From Blattamonas nauphoetae (lineage: Eukaryota; Preaxostyla; Oxymonadida), in assembly GCA_033064195.1 (NCBI GenBank), contig JARBJD010000008.1, positions 186,001 to 250,000 on the forward strand: 64,000 nucleotides of DNA, in the 5' to 3' direction. Made by a program: the position numbers and the translations under genes. Under the pieces are notes generated by a model. That model saw only the letters and a list, made by a program, of their open reading frames with translations, ran no database searches and was not told the DNA's origin. Positions 29,232 to 42,668 of this stretch are shown here, one piece after another; positions within the stretch are counted from its first letter, which is position 1, and each line of letters begins with the position of its first letter.

Positions 29232-30908
29232 CATCCATATCAATCACATTCGTCTCGGAGACTGAACTCACAGCGAAATTCCAAGCGGGAACATTGGAAA
29301 GTGAGGCAGAACTTGAATTTGAGAAGAGTTACGATATCGAATCAGTTTCTGGACAATCGGAAGTGTTCTTGAATGCAGGAGTGGGATTCACAGTTCCTGC
29401 AGCAGGGATTGTTGCATCGACGTCGACCGAACTGAATGCAGCAACGAACGAGCACTTCAAAGTGATTGTTTCTGGAAAGAACTTTGAGTCTGGATCGAAA
29501 TGGATTCTGAAGCTGACTGGTCGAACGGAAGCCATCTTGGTGACGATGTCAACATCAACGACTGGAGAATCGTCGTGGGTGAAAGCTGGAGGATCGACTG
29601 AGATTGCATTTAATTCTGCATATTCAATCCTATCCATAGCTAATCTCTCCAACACCTCAGACATTCTTCTCTCATCTGGTGTTTCTGTCAAAACTCCTCT
29701 TGCCTCAACACTGACCAACATCAAAGCTCAGATGAACACAACACATTCTGACGAAGTGATTCTGACTCTAACATCCGAACGAATCCCAGCTGGATCATTC
29801 ACACTCCTTGTCAGCAAAACAGAAGATGAACAAAACACACCCATCTCGATCACTCCATTCACTTTCTCTGTCTCAACTACCCCGATTGACTCAATCCTCT
29901 CACTCACCGTCATTCCATCAGGACTGCTGTCGTGTGGAGAAACGTACACCGTGCACTCACTCTCTTCATCATCACAGATTGTCTCGCACTCTTCTCTCAC
30001 TTTCCAAGTGCCGTCTCTCCTCCGATCGGCATCTGCATTGCTGAACCTCTCCGACTTTGATGAAGTGTTTCTCAGCCTCACTGCATTTGGATTCCCATCA
30101 TCGACACCGATCACGCTGACCATCGTCGAGGTTGATGAAGACGACACTCCCACAAACTCGCCTTTCACGCTCACAGGAACTCCTTCGGCTAAAGGAGGCT
30201 CAACTCACATTCTACAGACTCGAGTTGAAACGGCGAAACTCCAACACAGAGGTCGATTCGAAATCACACAATGCGACGTGACTGGTCGAGTGACTGTGTT
30301 GGATGGCCGCGTCTTCTATGCTGTTCCTGCTCGTCCAACACTCACGGGAGTTGGTTTCTCGTTCGCCACTACGTCCAACACACCATTCCATCTGATTCTG
30401 AAAGGAACCGATCTTCCTGTTGGCGAGACATTCCTGGTCTCGCTTGATGGCTTCGACGAAGAAATTGAAGTGACATTCACAACCACAAGTGAAGGCTCGT
30501 CAGCTGAGCTGGCACTCGGATGGTCAGACACTCTCCAGTTCGACACTGCGTATACTCTCTTCTCGGTGATCCGCACAATCTCACCGATTTTCGAGATCCC
30601 CTCAACACATCTGGTCCTCCAACCAATTCCTCCTCCGAATCCTCTGATTGTGTTTGTGTCTGATTCAGGGAGATCAGATCCGAAGTTGTGTGGAAATAGG
30701 GAGCGTCCGTGCTCGTCTGTGGATATTGCTAAGACGATCATGTCAGCATACTCAGCACGAGCAGTCTGGCTGGTGTTGAATGAGACAACAGTGCTCCCCT
30801 CACCAGTGACGATCGAGTCTGGACTAGACTTGACCATCAAACAGCATCTTCAGCCTCCGACTCTCCTCATTCCCTCCACAGCCTCTCTCGGCAAGTCGAC
30901 TTGTCTTG
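29232..30908 (+). pseudogene. Receptor P2, piece 2: Ig-like repeats and start of second beta-helix
   Basis: This continues P2 after the DIRS-like element (SISITFVSETELTAKFQ). It has four or more Ig/IPT-like units of about 90 residues (FKVIVSGKNFESGSKW, LTNIKAQMNTTHSDEVIL, ALLNLSDFDEVFLSL, FHLILKGTDLPVGETF), then IVFVSDSGRSDPKLCGNRER, the family entry to the second beta-helix, and TIKQHLQPPTLLIPSTAS. It is open throughout. The MULE-like element interrupts it at 30909, and 30900-30908 is one copy of its target duplication. Extracellular adhesion or ligand binding is the likely role of such repeats. Confidence 0.88.
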
Positions 30909-31060
30909 GGGTAGTGCTACGCGCAGTCCGCGTTATGACTAGAGGCAGTCCGTTTTTTTGTGCTAGGGGCAGTCCGACTTTGCTTGGGGCAGTCCGTGGA
31001 TTGCTAGAGGCAGTCCATCGTTTTCTGGGCTATTATTGGAGTTTTTCACTCTTTTCTTTT

Positions 31061-32341
31061 TATTCTAACCACAACTATACATAGTTCAATTCAAATTCAG
31101 TGAAATGATGAATATTAGTGAATTGATAGCTGTCTATGAGGGCTTTTGTTTGATCTGACCGATTGTGAGAGATGCGTCTTTCTTCCGGTCAATCAAATCG
31201 AATTAGTCTTGATATTGATGGGAAAGATGTGATACAGAGATGGCGGACCATATTCTGACCATTTCAATGCATGGCGAGCATCTTTCTTACAGACTTTGTT
31301 TCTTGAAATGTATGAAGGGAATCGTGAAAAAAATGCAAAGATCTTTCATTTCTCCATTTTTCTCTGGATTTTGATGATTAGTTTTGTTCTCGATCCTCCT
31401 CTCTCGTCTCTCACCGCCTCGTTCTTCTCACGGCCTTCCTTCAACTTCACCAATCCGGCAAGTTTAAACCGAAGAAGGATTCGGAGAATCTGTAGTTTCC
31501 CGCTTTCTTTTCTTCTCCCCGTCTCCTTTTCCCATCCGTGAAGTGAATGTTCTCAATTCCTGCTCGTCCTCTTCCTCGTCTCTGTTCTTTTCGTCCCTCT
31601 CCCTCCTCTTCCTAATCTCCTCTAACTCCGACTTATTCGCCTCTGCCTCTCCCATCTCACTCTTCAAGTTCCTTCTCAGAGTCACCCAAATCCTTCGTTC
31701 CTCACTCCCTCCCCCTACTTCCTCCACCCGCTCGACACAATAGGCAGCGGCGGACTAAGATTGCATGGAGAGAGAGACAATGAGTGAAGATAGAAGAAGA
31801 GGAGATGACCAACATGAATGAGAGGAGAGTGAAGAACCCACTCACAAACATCTGCAGAGCTCACAAGCCACGTTGGCACCATTCCAACGCGTCTCCTGCA
31901 GCTTGTTCCTCTCCACACACACAGCATTCATCACACTACAGCTGACCACCTCACAAACCTCGGCTACTGTGAGACGACCACCCCACAACCCACCCTCTCC
32001 ACTCCTCCTCTCGTCCACCAGCCGTTGCTGCGTGCACACTGTCAACTAAGTCGTTGTCTCCACGATCAAGACCTGCAGTTCTCCAACAATCTGAGTGACC
32101 CACACAAAAACACAAGAACCAAAGAAAACAGGGAGAACGACAGAAACAGAGCAAACCACGAAAACACAAAATACACCACAACCCTACACACCCCAATTTC
32201 AGTCCCAGCACCCCCACATCACGTTCCGATCCGACGTCATCAATACTAGCGCGACTGTCTCTTTCAACGACCCAGCCAGATGAGGTCACACAACGGGCGT
32301 CGCTCCTCTCCCTCCGTCTTCTTTTCTTCAGCATTCACTCG
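31061..32341 (-). pseudogene. Possible captured gene fragment inside MULE-like element
   Basis: The left interior of the MULE-like element has G+C-rich minus-strand frames (about 32334-31464). One reads EVCEVVSCSVMNAVCVERN and another, nearer 31600, is a charged coiled-coil-like stretch (ELEEIRKRRERDEKNRDEEE). They lie in different frames with stops between. Composition and predicted helices suggest a decayed fragment of a host coding gene rather than a transposase. From memory the first segment may belong to a helical protein family of Blattamonas, but I cannot name it. 31061-31440 shows nothing. Confidence 0.4.
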
Positions 32342-32910
32342 TTGTAACAAACCAAAGCTCCCACTCCATTGAGATAAAGGTCAGTGAAGTGGCCCATAGG
32401 TCCTGATGGGCAAAAAAGGGATTCAATTTTAAATTATTCTCCAAATTAGATTCATTATGAGTTTTTACACTTCTTTTTCTCGAATCAGGGCGAACCAATG
32501 ATCCGAGAAACTACTGCCGAAGCGGTGGGAGAGGGAGCAAAGGCCCTTCGGCCTGGTCAATCTTGGGGGCAGCTTTTGAACTCCGTGGGAGCTTGTAACA
32601 AACCGAGGTACCTCTGATAATGAGAAGTGGTCGTGAGTAATGGGTTGGTCAATAGAGAGCCAACATAATGACGAAACATTTCAATAATTAGAAACGCTTG
32701 GTATCCTTACTCTTTCCAATCATCAGGGCGAACCAATGATGAAAGGGACTGTCGCTCGCGACGAAAGAGGAAACAAAAACTATTATATGCTTGCAACAGA
32801 AAATCTCCAACGGAGAACAAAAAACTGTTGCAAGTCTTGTAAAAGAGTGTTCCAAAAGGAAGTAGAAACTAGTCCCCTGCCCCTCGCGGCTTGTGGTAGC
32901 AGGCAATCAA

Positions 32911-32984
32911 GAGGTACCTCGGTTTGTTACAAGCACCGCCCTTCTAGTAGGTGCTGTTCAAACCTCGGTCCCTCTGATAATGAG
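32911..32984. repeat. Internal complementary region of DIRS-like element B
   Basis: GAGGTACCTCGGTTTGTTAC complements the left end and GCACCGCCCTTCTAGTAGG complements the right end, directly joined. The same arrangement occurs in element A at 24833-24906. It marks the termini of element B unambiguously. Confidence 0.88.
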
Positions 32985-33066
32985 CCTTGAAAGGAACAGA
33001 AAGAAAGGAAGATGGTGAATGAATGAAATGAAGAACATCCATAATTAGAGCCTGACCATCAGATGC

Positions 33067-34700
33067 TTAGTCGTCTGAGAGACCGTGACTCCCGTTTAAG
33101 GGCTGCCACCAAGACGATGAAAGGACAGGGTAGCCGACGCCGAATAGGATGGGACGGGCATAGTATTCATCGGCGACTGTTGAGCCGGGACTCCATCCGA
33201 CGTGTGCGTTGAGAGTCCGGAGGTTGACTCGTCTCACGAGGCGGAGGTATGAAATGGCAGCGTGTTTAATGGAGTAGGGCCCGAACGTCTCAGGTATGCC
33301 TGCCTCCCTGAAGACCCTCTTGATCCTGTCTGTGATCCGCTGTTGGTTGAGTGGCTTGCCGGTGGAGAAGTCGACCCATGTGTGTGAGAGGTCCGCATGC
33401 GGAAGAGACGAAAGTTGGTCAGTGACGGCCTGGACATTGTGGAGGTGGGCCTGGAGAGCGACATAGGGAGAATAGTCCGGAGCGCCTTCGTCCTCAATGA
33501 ACTTCTGATGAAACACGTCCTGGCGTTGCTTCTGAATGACCGAGATCACCACGCGATTGACCCCTCGTCCATTGAGGGACGAGGCCATTCTGATTCTCTT
33601 CCACTTGAGATGCACCAGTTCCTCGCGGCGACAGCAGGAATAAGTCAGGATGAGAACAATTGCCCTTGTCTGTTGGAGGTCTGGATTGGACTTGGCTTCC
33701 TCGAAGGTCGTTTGTGCCCACCTCAGTATCATATTGACGTTCCACATGCTCGTATACATTGGCGTCGTCTTCTGTGGATTCTGCTTTGCTATCAGCTTCT
33801 GAATAGAGAGAAGGGCTGTCTTGTCTAAGGCAAGTTCGGTGTGGAAAAGCTGAAGACTTGACTTGACGTGCGCGAGTATTTGGCGAGGAATAGAGGGAGA
33901 CTCATTGAATTTGTCCTGGAGGTGGATGGCGAACTCTGCCAGTATCTTCTGGATCTCCCCGCCCTTCTTGACGAGATCTTCTGGGGAGAGGTGATTATCC
34001 AAACAATACTCTTCGAATAGTTTCCATGCGCGCCTCCACTTCGCCTCCGACTTATATCTTGTCTCCTCCAGCCGTATCAGTTTCTCGCCGTAGTTGCGAA
34101 GGGCACACAGAGAGCGGAAGAAGGTTCGGGGTGGGAGAGTGTCATTCTATGAGAGACGCCAGAATCGAGCCTGGTGGTAGCTTCAAGTCCTCGAGAGGAT
34201 TGTCGAGGGCTGTCAGTTGACTGTACTCTCCCAACAACATCTGCTTGCAATCGAGTTGTGACAGAAGAGTGGACCACGGTTGGGCTCTCCACGCCGGAGT
34301 AATTAGGAGAGCTCTCTTCGGTCTCTGTATCATGAGCTTCCTCACTACTTTCGAGATCATCAAAATTGGGGGGTGGATCAGGAGATTCATTGTCATCTCG
34401 GACCAATCTTGGTCCATTACCCTCCTCCAGCTTCTTCTTTCGCCCCTGAGAGAGAGAAGTACATTGCGCATTGTTTGTTCTTGACGCTCGCGAAAAGATC
34501 CATCCCGGGATCGAAGTTCCATTTGTCCTTGACCAGTTGAAGAGCTTGTGGCAGGAGATGATATTCGCTGTGCGGGGGGAGTCGTGAGAGCGCATCCGAG
34601 ACTGAGTTGGCTTTGCCCGGGATGTGGTTGATCGACTGGAGGTGAAGGCCGAGCCGTTTGAACGTCTTGAAGACACTCCTGGTTATTTCGAGGAGAGGAA
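33067..34700 (-). pseudogene. Tyrosine recombinase region of DIRS-like element B
   Basis: The region carries the recombinase landmarks CCRREELVHLKWKRI, KHAAISYLRLVRRVNLR and HVGWSPGSTVADEYYARP, and ends WWQPLNGSHGLSDD, closely parallel to element A. The open frame at 33067-34002 covers the catalytic part. The region is part of an element that is broken. Confidence 0.82.
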
Positions 34701-36060
34701 GACCTGCGCGTTGTCTCCGCAGGTTGTAGACAGCGGCTGTATTGTCCGATAGAATCGAGAGTGAGGAGACTCGAGCTCGTCTCAAATGCTTCGCAGCTGC
34801 TCGAACGCTCCGACCCACCGCTGCAGTCTCTTTCCAATTGCTCGTGTGCGAGCGCTCCTGTATGTTCCAGAACCCGTGGAAATAAACAGTCGAACCAGTT
34901 AACTGGAGTGTCGCTCCCCAGCCTGTCGGACTGGCGTCCGTGGTGATTGAGGCTTGGCTCACTGTCGGTTGGAAGGAGAACGGAGAGTTGTTTGTCAGGC
35001 GCTTCTTCCAAAACTGTAATTCCCCCAGGAGTTGGGGAGTGAGGCGAACCTTGCCGTTCCATCCAAACTTGTGGACGGTTGATGACAGGAGCGTTTGATG
35101 CCTTCGGAGATATAGACTTGCTTCTGGAATTGAAATACGCAGAAAACTGAGTGAGCCGATTAAGCTGGAGAGGTGTTTCAATGAGATCATTGCCCTCTGT
35201 TGGCAGGAGAGAGTCTGGGATTTGAGTAACGACAGGAGCTTCTTTCGTCTGCAATCCGTCACTTTGACAGTCTGGTCCTTCGAGTTGAGTAACCAGCCGA
35301 GGAACTCCGCCTCCTGGCTGGGACGGAGGAGACATTTGTCCTCCGCTATCACGAAACCCAGCTGGCGGAGTCTCTGAACCGCCTGAACTGTCTTGCTTCT
35401 CGCCTCGTCCTCTGAGTCCGCTATCAGGAGTAAGTCGTCCAGATAAAAGACTATTGAGATCTTCAACTCCTCCCTCAATGCCTTCACAGCGATCTTCATC
35501 GTCTTCGAGAACGTTCGGGGTGCGGTTGCCAATCCGAAAGGCAGTGCTTTGAACTGGTACGTCTTGTGTTGAAATTGAAAGCAGAGGAACTTGCGTAATG
35601 GTGGCGAGAGATGGATGTGCAGATACGCAGACTGTATGTCGATGGTTGTTAGCCAGGAGTGAGTGTTGATTAGAGGAAAGGCGGTTTGAATGTTTTCCAT
35701 TTTGAAGTGAGTCGTTTTGATCTCTCTGTTTAGGTGAGATGCATCTATCACCTTTCTGTATTTCCCTCCCTTCTTTGCGACGAGGAATGTGGGAGAATCA
35801 GTTCCGCTGTCTCCGGCTGTATTTCCTCCACTGCACCCATTCGAAGTTCCTCTTGAAGAAGTTGATTGTAAGCTTCCATCTCCTCCGTTTTCCCTCTGAA
35901 CGGTGGTGCTCTTCCCAATAGGCGCAGTCTGTCCGGTGAGTCGGCCTCCTTCCACTCCCAAAGAGCTCCCGCTTGAATAATATCCTTCCCACCAATATCT
36001 GCCCACAGTGAGATTCTGTCCAGGAGTCTCCCTGTTATCTTGACATCCTCCTGCTTTAAT
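34417..36060 (-). pseudogene. RT-RNase H region of DIRS-like element B
   Basis: Reverse transcriptase motifs are FLVAKKGGKYRKVIDASHLN, TIDIQSAYLHIHLSP, FGLATAPRTFSKTM and VFYLDDLLLIA. RNase H motifs are TTDASPTGWGATLQ and SLSILSDNTAAV, with the C-terminal DLFASVKNKQC region. The order and spacing match element A. The region belongs to a broken element. Confidence 0.85.
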
Positions 36061-37256
36061 TCCGACTCTACTGGCCTTTCCTGTTGTAGTGTCGGTGAGG
36101 ACCGAATTGTTTGACGGGGTACGGCCCTGCCCCCCTCTCGGTGAGAAAGCAGCGCCAGACTGCATATGTGTCATCGGCGCTGGGCCAATCATTTGAGTGG
36201 TCTGATCGAAACCTGTCTGAGTTGGTTGATAAGAGGAAGTGGAACGTGGAAGTAAACTCACATCATTCGAGAGAGGGCGTCGAATGTTCATCTGGTCCAT
36301 CATGTCCATGAAGTTCTTCTCGTCGACATATAGTGCGTGATATGTTCGTGAGGCGGCATCCGATGAAATGAGGATCGCGTCTAGGATCTTTGAGAGGATG
36401 GGGAGGTAGGATCAGACGTTGAAATTTGGGTGTGAACTTCGCCAATTAAAGCTGCTGCAACAAGGCTGTGTTGTGTTGCCATCCTGAGCATCTGCTGCTG
36501 AACTCCTAGTGGACTGTTAAGTTTTGGAGGATCGTCCGAAAACTGAGTCTGTATTTCCAAATCTCTTCGAGAGTTGTATGATGCCCGGGTTAATTCGTCA
36601 ATCAATTGCGGAGGCAGAACATTCTTAACCCAGTCCGTGGTGAACTTCGTATGCCTCTTTTCAGCTTCTTTTCAAACTCGTCGCTGGATCCTTTCGATGG
36701 ATGGGACTGAAATCTGAGTCCTGATACAGAGCGATGTAGGGGTCTTGTAGATCCAGATGTGGTGGTAATAGATTCCGTTTCATCTTTGATGAGCGGTTTT
36801 TTCTTCCAAGAGAACGAGATTTGCGTCGCCCCTCCTTTGATCTGTGCTTTTGTGCTGCTTCCCTTCCGACCTATGTCCGGCCGAATAAAGAGATCTTTCT
36901 CGCTCATTCTGACGAGAGTAATGACTGGACGGAATGGAACCGCCAGAAGATGTGTTGGATGATTCCGAGCTGTCGGAACTGTCATCGTCGACCGGGTCCG
37001 TTGGACGTGAACGCTTGCGTTTTCTAATCGGAGAAGGTGCTCGCGTGGGAGGTATAGTTGTCCCGCGACGCTGGGAAGGTGGTACTTCCGGCGTTGTGGC
37101 CTGAGCCGTGTGAGATTGCTTTAACGATAGCGCGTCGAAAAACGCTGGGTCTGCGGTTCTAATACCACTAATAATCTGTCTGATGACATCAGGTGGTATT
37201 TGGTCGGAAGGGGCAGTGTCTGCTGCAGCTGAAGTTTCTGAATGTGTCGTCATTAT
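36061..37256 (-). pseudogene. Gag-like region of DIRS-like element B
   Basis: The start is near 37254 (MTTHSETSAAADTAPSDQIP). It has a Pro/Ser/Arg-rich segment (TIPPTRAPSPIRKRKRSRP), serine runs, and a glycine-rich tail (FSPRGGQGRTPS) that matches the tail of the gag-like protein of element A. The region is decayed; similarity is clearest at its two ends. Confidence 0.7.
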
Positions 37257-37344
37257 TTTGATCTTCGTGACCAACCCATTACTCACGACCACTTCTCATT
37301 ATCAGAGGGACCGAGGTTTGAACAGCACCTACTAGAAGGGCGGT

Positions 37345-37592
37345 GCTTTGGTTTGTTACAAGGAGCTCTCTTACCAGTCGCTCCTCACAAACCTTCAGCT
37401 CCCACTCCATTGAGAGTTGAAAAGAACCTAGCAGAGAATGAAGAGATAAGAAAGAACATATCTGTTCAGAGAGGACCGTGACACCACTTTAGTGGCTGCA
37501 GCCAAGATTTGTTGTGATCAGTTCCTGAGTGTGTTCCTCCATTCCTCTAGTTCAGGTGGGAGTTCTTTCTTGATTGACGACCTGATGCAGTA
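37345..37592 (-). repeat. Internal complementary region and recombinase tail of element C
   Basis: At 37345-37415 GCTTTGGTTTGTTAC complements the left end of element C and GGAGCTCTCTTACCAGTCG complements its right end. The adjoining 37480-37520 encodes the conserved recombinase C-terminus on the minus strand. The pogo copy 2 then interrupts the element at a TA site (37591-37592). Confidence 0.72.
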
Positions 37593-39632
37593 TAGTCCGT
37601 CAAAAACCCGGACTTCGTCAAAAACCCGTCGTTTTCCGGTGTTAAATCGCTCCCCACGATTTCTCCACTTCACTCTGAATATGATCGACATCTCTGATAT
37701 TTTTGGTCTATTGAACATTTTACTCACTTCAAAACATTTTGAATCGAGCATTTTTTTCACAAAAAGACTGAATCAAAATTGAAAAGATGATCACACCCAC
37801 AACATTTTTATGTCGTCATCAGAACCTCATTTTCTCAGTCCAGAGGAAGTTTCAAAAATTATTGTGAAACAGGAATACCTTTCGATTCCGAATCGAGTTG
37901 CTCGTGGACTGAAATTGTACGAAGACGAACACGTCAAGCTGGAGACCCTCGCAGAAAGCAACCTCGGATCTCCTTCCCAACTGCGTCGCGGAAGGCGAGC
38001 TCTTAAGGATGGACGAGAAGTCGGAATCAATGGTCGTCCTCGCTTTTCAGTTCAGCTGAAGAAACTGACCTTGAAATGAAAGTCCTCGAAGACATCTCGC
38101 GCAATGTTCCGATTAAGGTGTCTCGAGTTATGACTCATGTTTGCTTCTTTTTCATGAAAATCGCATTTAGGCAAAAGAAATCGTTTTACGTCGAAATGAT
38201 CCAATAAAAAATTGGCTGAAGTGAAACGACCCACAATTTCGAACTGGATAGATCAGAATCCAGTGCTCCAGCGATCCCTTCCATCTTTTTTGAGTCCCGA
38301 AAGAATTGCTGCTACGACTGTCGAAAGCATGACTGAATGGTTCAAATTGCTCAAAAGTGTTGTGATTGATGCGAAGATCGATGATGACATGATTTTCAAT
38401 TTTGACGAAACCTCTCTCAGAATCGATGAGGATAAACAGTCGATGGTTGTGTGGTATCGCGGTGAGAATGTCCCGCCGAATTCCGAAAATAAAAGAGTTG
38501 TCAACGCAACCTTAGCTTGTACGATCTGCGCCGATGGTTCTTCACTTTCACCAATTCTGCTATATCCTACCAACACGCCTGTCGCCGAATTCTCTGGATT
38601 GAGTGCTCATCACATCATCTCACTCTACGAGGGAAGCGGATACATGACATCAACTCTTTTCCAAAAGTTGTCGAAAATGTCATCATTCCAGAAATCACAG
38701 AAAAGCGTGATAAGAGTCCCAAAAAATGCGGAATGCACTTCTTCTCCTCGATGGAGCATCATCTCACATGTTTCCTGAATTTCAAGAGATGGCTGAAAAG
38801 GCATACATTCAAATTCTCTTCCTCCCACCTCACTCATCATCAATCTCACAACCTCTTGATGGCTATTGTTTCGCAAGTTTCAAGTCAGAACTCTCTCGAA
38901 AATACATTCAACCCGAATCAAACTCAATTTCAGCTTACAGAACCGAACTCGCACGAATTCTGCCAGATTGTTTGGCGACGTCAATGAAACCCTGTGTCAT
39001 CAAGGCATCATTCGCTCGATGTGGGGTTTCTCCACTTTCACTCGCTCAATTGATTCAACTAGTCCCTTCCAAACCAGAATCAGAAACACCATCTTCATCC
39101 ATACTGTCTTCTGAAACGACTTGTGAAACTCCCGCTTCTCACCACACAGCTATTCAAACAAAACCGAAATATCAGGGAAGACTTCTTACAACTCTCACTC
39201 AAAGAAAACGTGGTTTCACTCCGAAGATTCAAATACACACCAAATTGAATGTGATCCAATCTTCAGAACGACCTCAAAAATCGAAACAACTAACCCTTGA
39301 TGAAATAAAACCACAGAAAAGGCAAGAATCAACACGAATCGAGTCTGTTCAGTCTGTTTTTCCACTTTCAAAGAGCCGAATCAATGTCCTTCATGATGAT
39401 GACAGTGACTTTTTGGACGAGTCGACTTCAGAAAAAATAACTTCACAGAATGACTCTTTGTAACAGATTTTTCGACTATCACTTCATTTAAGTAAATTCT
39501 CTGGTATTTGAATCAGAATTAAAAAAACAAGTTGAATTGAGAAAAAAAAGTGAAATGTTTGATCAACCCCACAAAACTTGAGAATCCATGAAAGGACGGG
39601 TTTTTGACGAAGTCCGGGTTTTCGACGGACTA
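37593..39632 (+). mobile_element. pogo-like DNA transposon, copy 2
   Basis: The tips and interior are the same as in copies 1 and 3. TA is duplicated at 37591-37592 and 39633-39634. It inserted into the DIRS-like element C. Near identity with the other copies shows that it arrived after C had already decayed. Confidence 0.95.
37810..39463 (+). pseudogene. pogo-like transposase, copy 2
   Basis: ATG is at 37810. The N-terminal helix-turn-helix is the same, with a candidate 32-nt intron at 38139-38170, and the catalytic residues sit in NFDET, LLLDGASSH and ISQPLDGY. Relative to the frame shared by the three copies it has one base less in the T run near 38044, one base less in the A run near 38206 and one base more in the A run near 38721. 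The frame from 38212 runs through the first catalytic Asp and the frame from 38726 covers the second and third. Confidence 0.85.
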
Positions 39633-39634
39633 TA

Positions 39635-42600
39635 TCAAGCCGATCGTAATGAGGGATGAAAAGTTCGATATCAGATTCGATTGACCCATGGTGATTGTCA
39701 AAGTTCGTTCGGGAATATCGGAGAACGGAACTCCGGAGGACGACAATTTCAGCCTGACTAGTGCTGCACTCGTTGACTTCCTTCTCATTTTATCTTGGTT
39801 GACTACTTCTATCAATGACTGGTCATATTTCCGAACTTTCCCTCTCCCACATTAGAGAGATGTCTGCTCAAATCGTTGCGTGCGATTCGCTTGTCGATGA
39901 CGTAGCTATTGGCGGAATCGTTGCAAGGGTCCAAGCGAAGAAGCCACTGCGAAGATAACTTCATTGCCAGCTCACCCTCCACCATGCTTGTGAGCGCTGT
40001 AGATGTTCACTTGACGCGTTGGACCGGATGAACCGGCGAAACTGAGGAAGATCCTCCTGTGGTACTGAGAACCCCACAGTATTCCTTGACAGACAGTGAT
40101 TCATCCATGAAAGACCGACCAATGCTTGACGACTGAATGTGCTCCACCCTTTTGTAGCTCAACAATCGAACCCATCAGACAGATGGTGGCTGAACCATCG
40201 ACTATAATGACCGAGGGAGAATGACATCTGACACGATCCATCTTGGTTTTGGAGACAATGTCACTGTTGTGAAGGTGATGCGCGGATTCGACAAAGTGTT
40301 TGATATGCTGTTCAACAGTTCAACAATAGCATCGTCTCCCGAACTTCCTCTTGGGCGCGCAGATTGTCTTCAACACAACACAACATACATAATTGCATCG
40401 ATCACTCGTGTTGGAGATGATTCGGAAGTGATTCTGACAGAGGGAACTGTGCCGTTCACGACCCACAAACTTCCAGTGCCTCTGATCCTCCACGTAAACG
40501 ATTGATTTCGCGTGGTCGAATGTGTCTGCTCCGAACGCGAAGACAGCAACACTTGTGATTGTGAACTCCTCTCGACAAACATAGCCTGTCATGCATTCCA
40601 CCATCGAGTATAGCTCTCTAGCAAAGTTGAGCGTACAATCCAGAGCCGCTAATTCTGATTGAATTTCTCAGTATGGCGAGTCTATCGAAAAGAGTTTCGT
40701 TGCAGTCTTCCCGGACAGTTTATCACATTCATACAAGATAATTGCGAGCCATAGAAGGGGCCCTCGTCGTCCTCATCCTTTTACAGATCTGCTGTTTCCT
40801 TGTAAATGCGTTGTGAGCGCTCTTGACGGTCGAGGCTCAGATTGTTCAGATGGACTGAGTGAATTTCAGGTGACACTCAGGATCGTGAACTGCGTCACAC
40901 GAACAGTCTGGGGATAGTTAATGTCGTGTACACTGTTGAACTCGCGTCTTGAAGTAGGGTTGGAACAGATAACAGAAGTTGGTGTGGTATTCCCAATTGA
41001 CACATCTGGGTTGTGAATTGGGTGAAAAGGACATCCCGCCCACAGGATAAAAATGGTATGTCTCGCTTAACTTCGAAGCTATGATGGTAATGAAAGTACC
41101 AGTCTGTCCGCTCGCAGTTCCCATCGCGATCGTTTTGACACGGTGTTTGGCGATGTTTTGTTGGAACAAAAATTGTCGCGATGAATGAAGAATGCGAAGG
41201 GAAGCACTCTGAGAAGACGAATCTTCATCCATCCCCCGCTACCCTGGTGAGGAGACAAGAGTGATTGTGTTCTTGACCGTCGAGTCTATTCGTGTGATCG
41301 ATTGATGAAGATGTTCAGTGTTGTACAAAGGCGTTTGTGCCCCATATTCCAAGTTCAGATTGGCAGACTTCCCCATTAAATTGCGTTGTCTTTGTCACTG
41401 TCCAGCTGCATCGTTCTGATGCGCATTAGGGAGAATTAACCTCCCTGGTTCCCCTGTGACAGTTTTTCCTCGATCATTTCAGGTGGATGGTGAGCATAGA
41501 GCCGCACCGACGATTCAAACAACGGTTTTCCAGAGGTGAGCGGTCGATGACGTTCAACGGGGTCACAGCTGGGTTAAGTTGAAACCACTTATCCAGATTA
41601 AAGCGACGGACACATTGTCAACTCGAGAGAGGCTGATATGAAGCTGATGAGAGGGAAGGTTGAATGAGGGGGACGTCTACGAAGAGGCTTGACAAGTTCA
41701 TGACTGGTTCTGACGTCTATGACGACGAAAGAGGATGACGGCACGGAATTGATGGCGAGAATGTAGTGGAGTGATTTATGTCCCTCGATGCGCTGTCTCC
41801 AACATTCAAGCATCAACAATGATGATGAAGGCGCTGCTGATTGGAGAATATGGAAATGTACCCCGAAAAGTTGCTGAAGAACTTCGACTTCAAGCATGAG
41901 AGGGTTGGCGTCATTCGTTGGTGCGCATCGTCGTGTTTACTTGCACGATCAGGCTAGAAACTCCACCTGTGCTCGTAGAAGCCGTAGCAGTTGTGTGCGT
42001 TCGCCATTGCATCGGTCGTGTTCGACACGAAACAAACATCTCTGGAATTGCGAAGGGTTCCAATCTTGTAGAACTGCTTCAGATGTGCCAGCTCCAGTTC
42101 AGTTTCGTATCGTGTGAACCGGTAACTCGTAGGAGAGAATGCACATCCCACGGTATCTGTGGATGAACGTGCTGACGTACCCTCTTATAGAGGTTGATAG
42201 AGTTGAAATGGAGGAGTGGACGGACGACTTCCACAGCCTGTCAGACCTAACTTCAATATTTGTGGAACCTTCGGTGTGCGGTTCCGATCGTTGGAACCTC
42301 GATAATGATGCTCTCTTGCTTGATGGTATCGCATCACTTCACACCGCACAAACATGCTATGGTCTGATAATATCGAAGAATCCAATGCGAAAACTCAATA
42401 ACGCGATTCAAGGTCGATATCAAGATATAGGGAGCTTCTCCCATGTAAACCGATGGATTTCTGATCATTCCATGATCGCTAATGAGGAATGTATTGCATG
42501 CGTTGAGAAACTCTCGTCCGAATCCGAAGAGGTTTTGAATCTGTGAAAGATTCTTTCCCGCCAACGTCGCGTAATAGTGTGACACTGTCACTGACATCAC

Positions 42601-42660
42601 TAAGGTCATAACTTGATCATCATTTCGGCCGAAGGCGCCTGAGATGGCGATCCGAGTTGC
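39635..42660. other. Decayed interior of element C; no intact gene
   Basis: No open frame of convincing length is present. The length of the whole interior (with 43199-44310) is what a DIRS-like coding region would occupy, yet I find no readable RT or recombinase motif. One short segment at 40340-40505 looks like receptor sequence instead. I cannot say what the rest was. Confidence 0.4.
40340..40505 (+). pseudogene. Receptor-like Ig repeat fragment
   Basis: The translation includes CLQHNTTYIIASITRVGDDS and PFTTHKLPVPLILHVND. This resembles the end of an Ig-like unit followed by the entry to a beta-helix in the receptor family (compare FDTAYTLFSVIRT and PPNPLIVFVSDSG in P2). It is isolated in decayed sequence, so it is either a fragment of an old receptor copy or a chance likeness. 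Confidence 0.4.
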
Positions 42661-42668
42661 TGGATCTC

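Larger units (their letters stand above)
32594..37346 (-). mobile_element. DIRS-like retroelement B, inside element C
   Basis: A second DIRS-like element codes on the minus strand. The inverted termini are 32594-32650 and about 37266-37320 (core CTCTGATAATGAGAAGTGG), with the internal complementary region at 32911-32984. Order from the 3' side: tyrosine recombinase, RT-RNase H, gag-like. It inserted into element C between the left terminus and the internal complementary region; the C sequence reads on across the junction. It is related to element A by protein but the termini differ, so it is a separate subfamily. The coding part is broken at roughly four or five places. Confidence 0.88.
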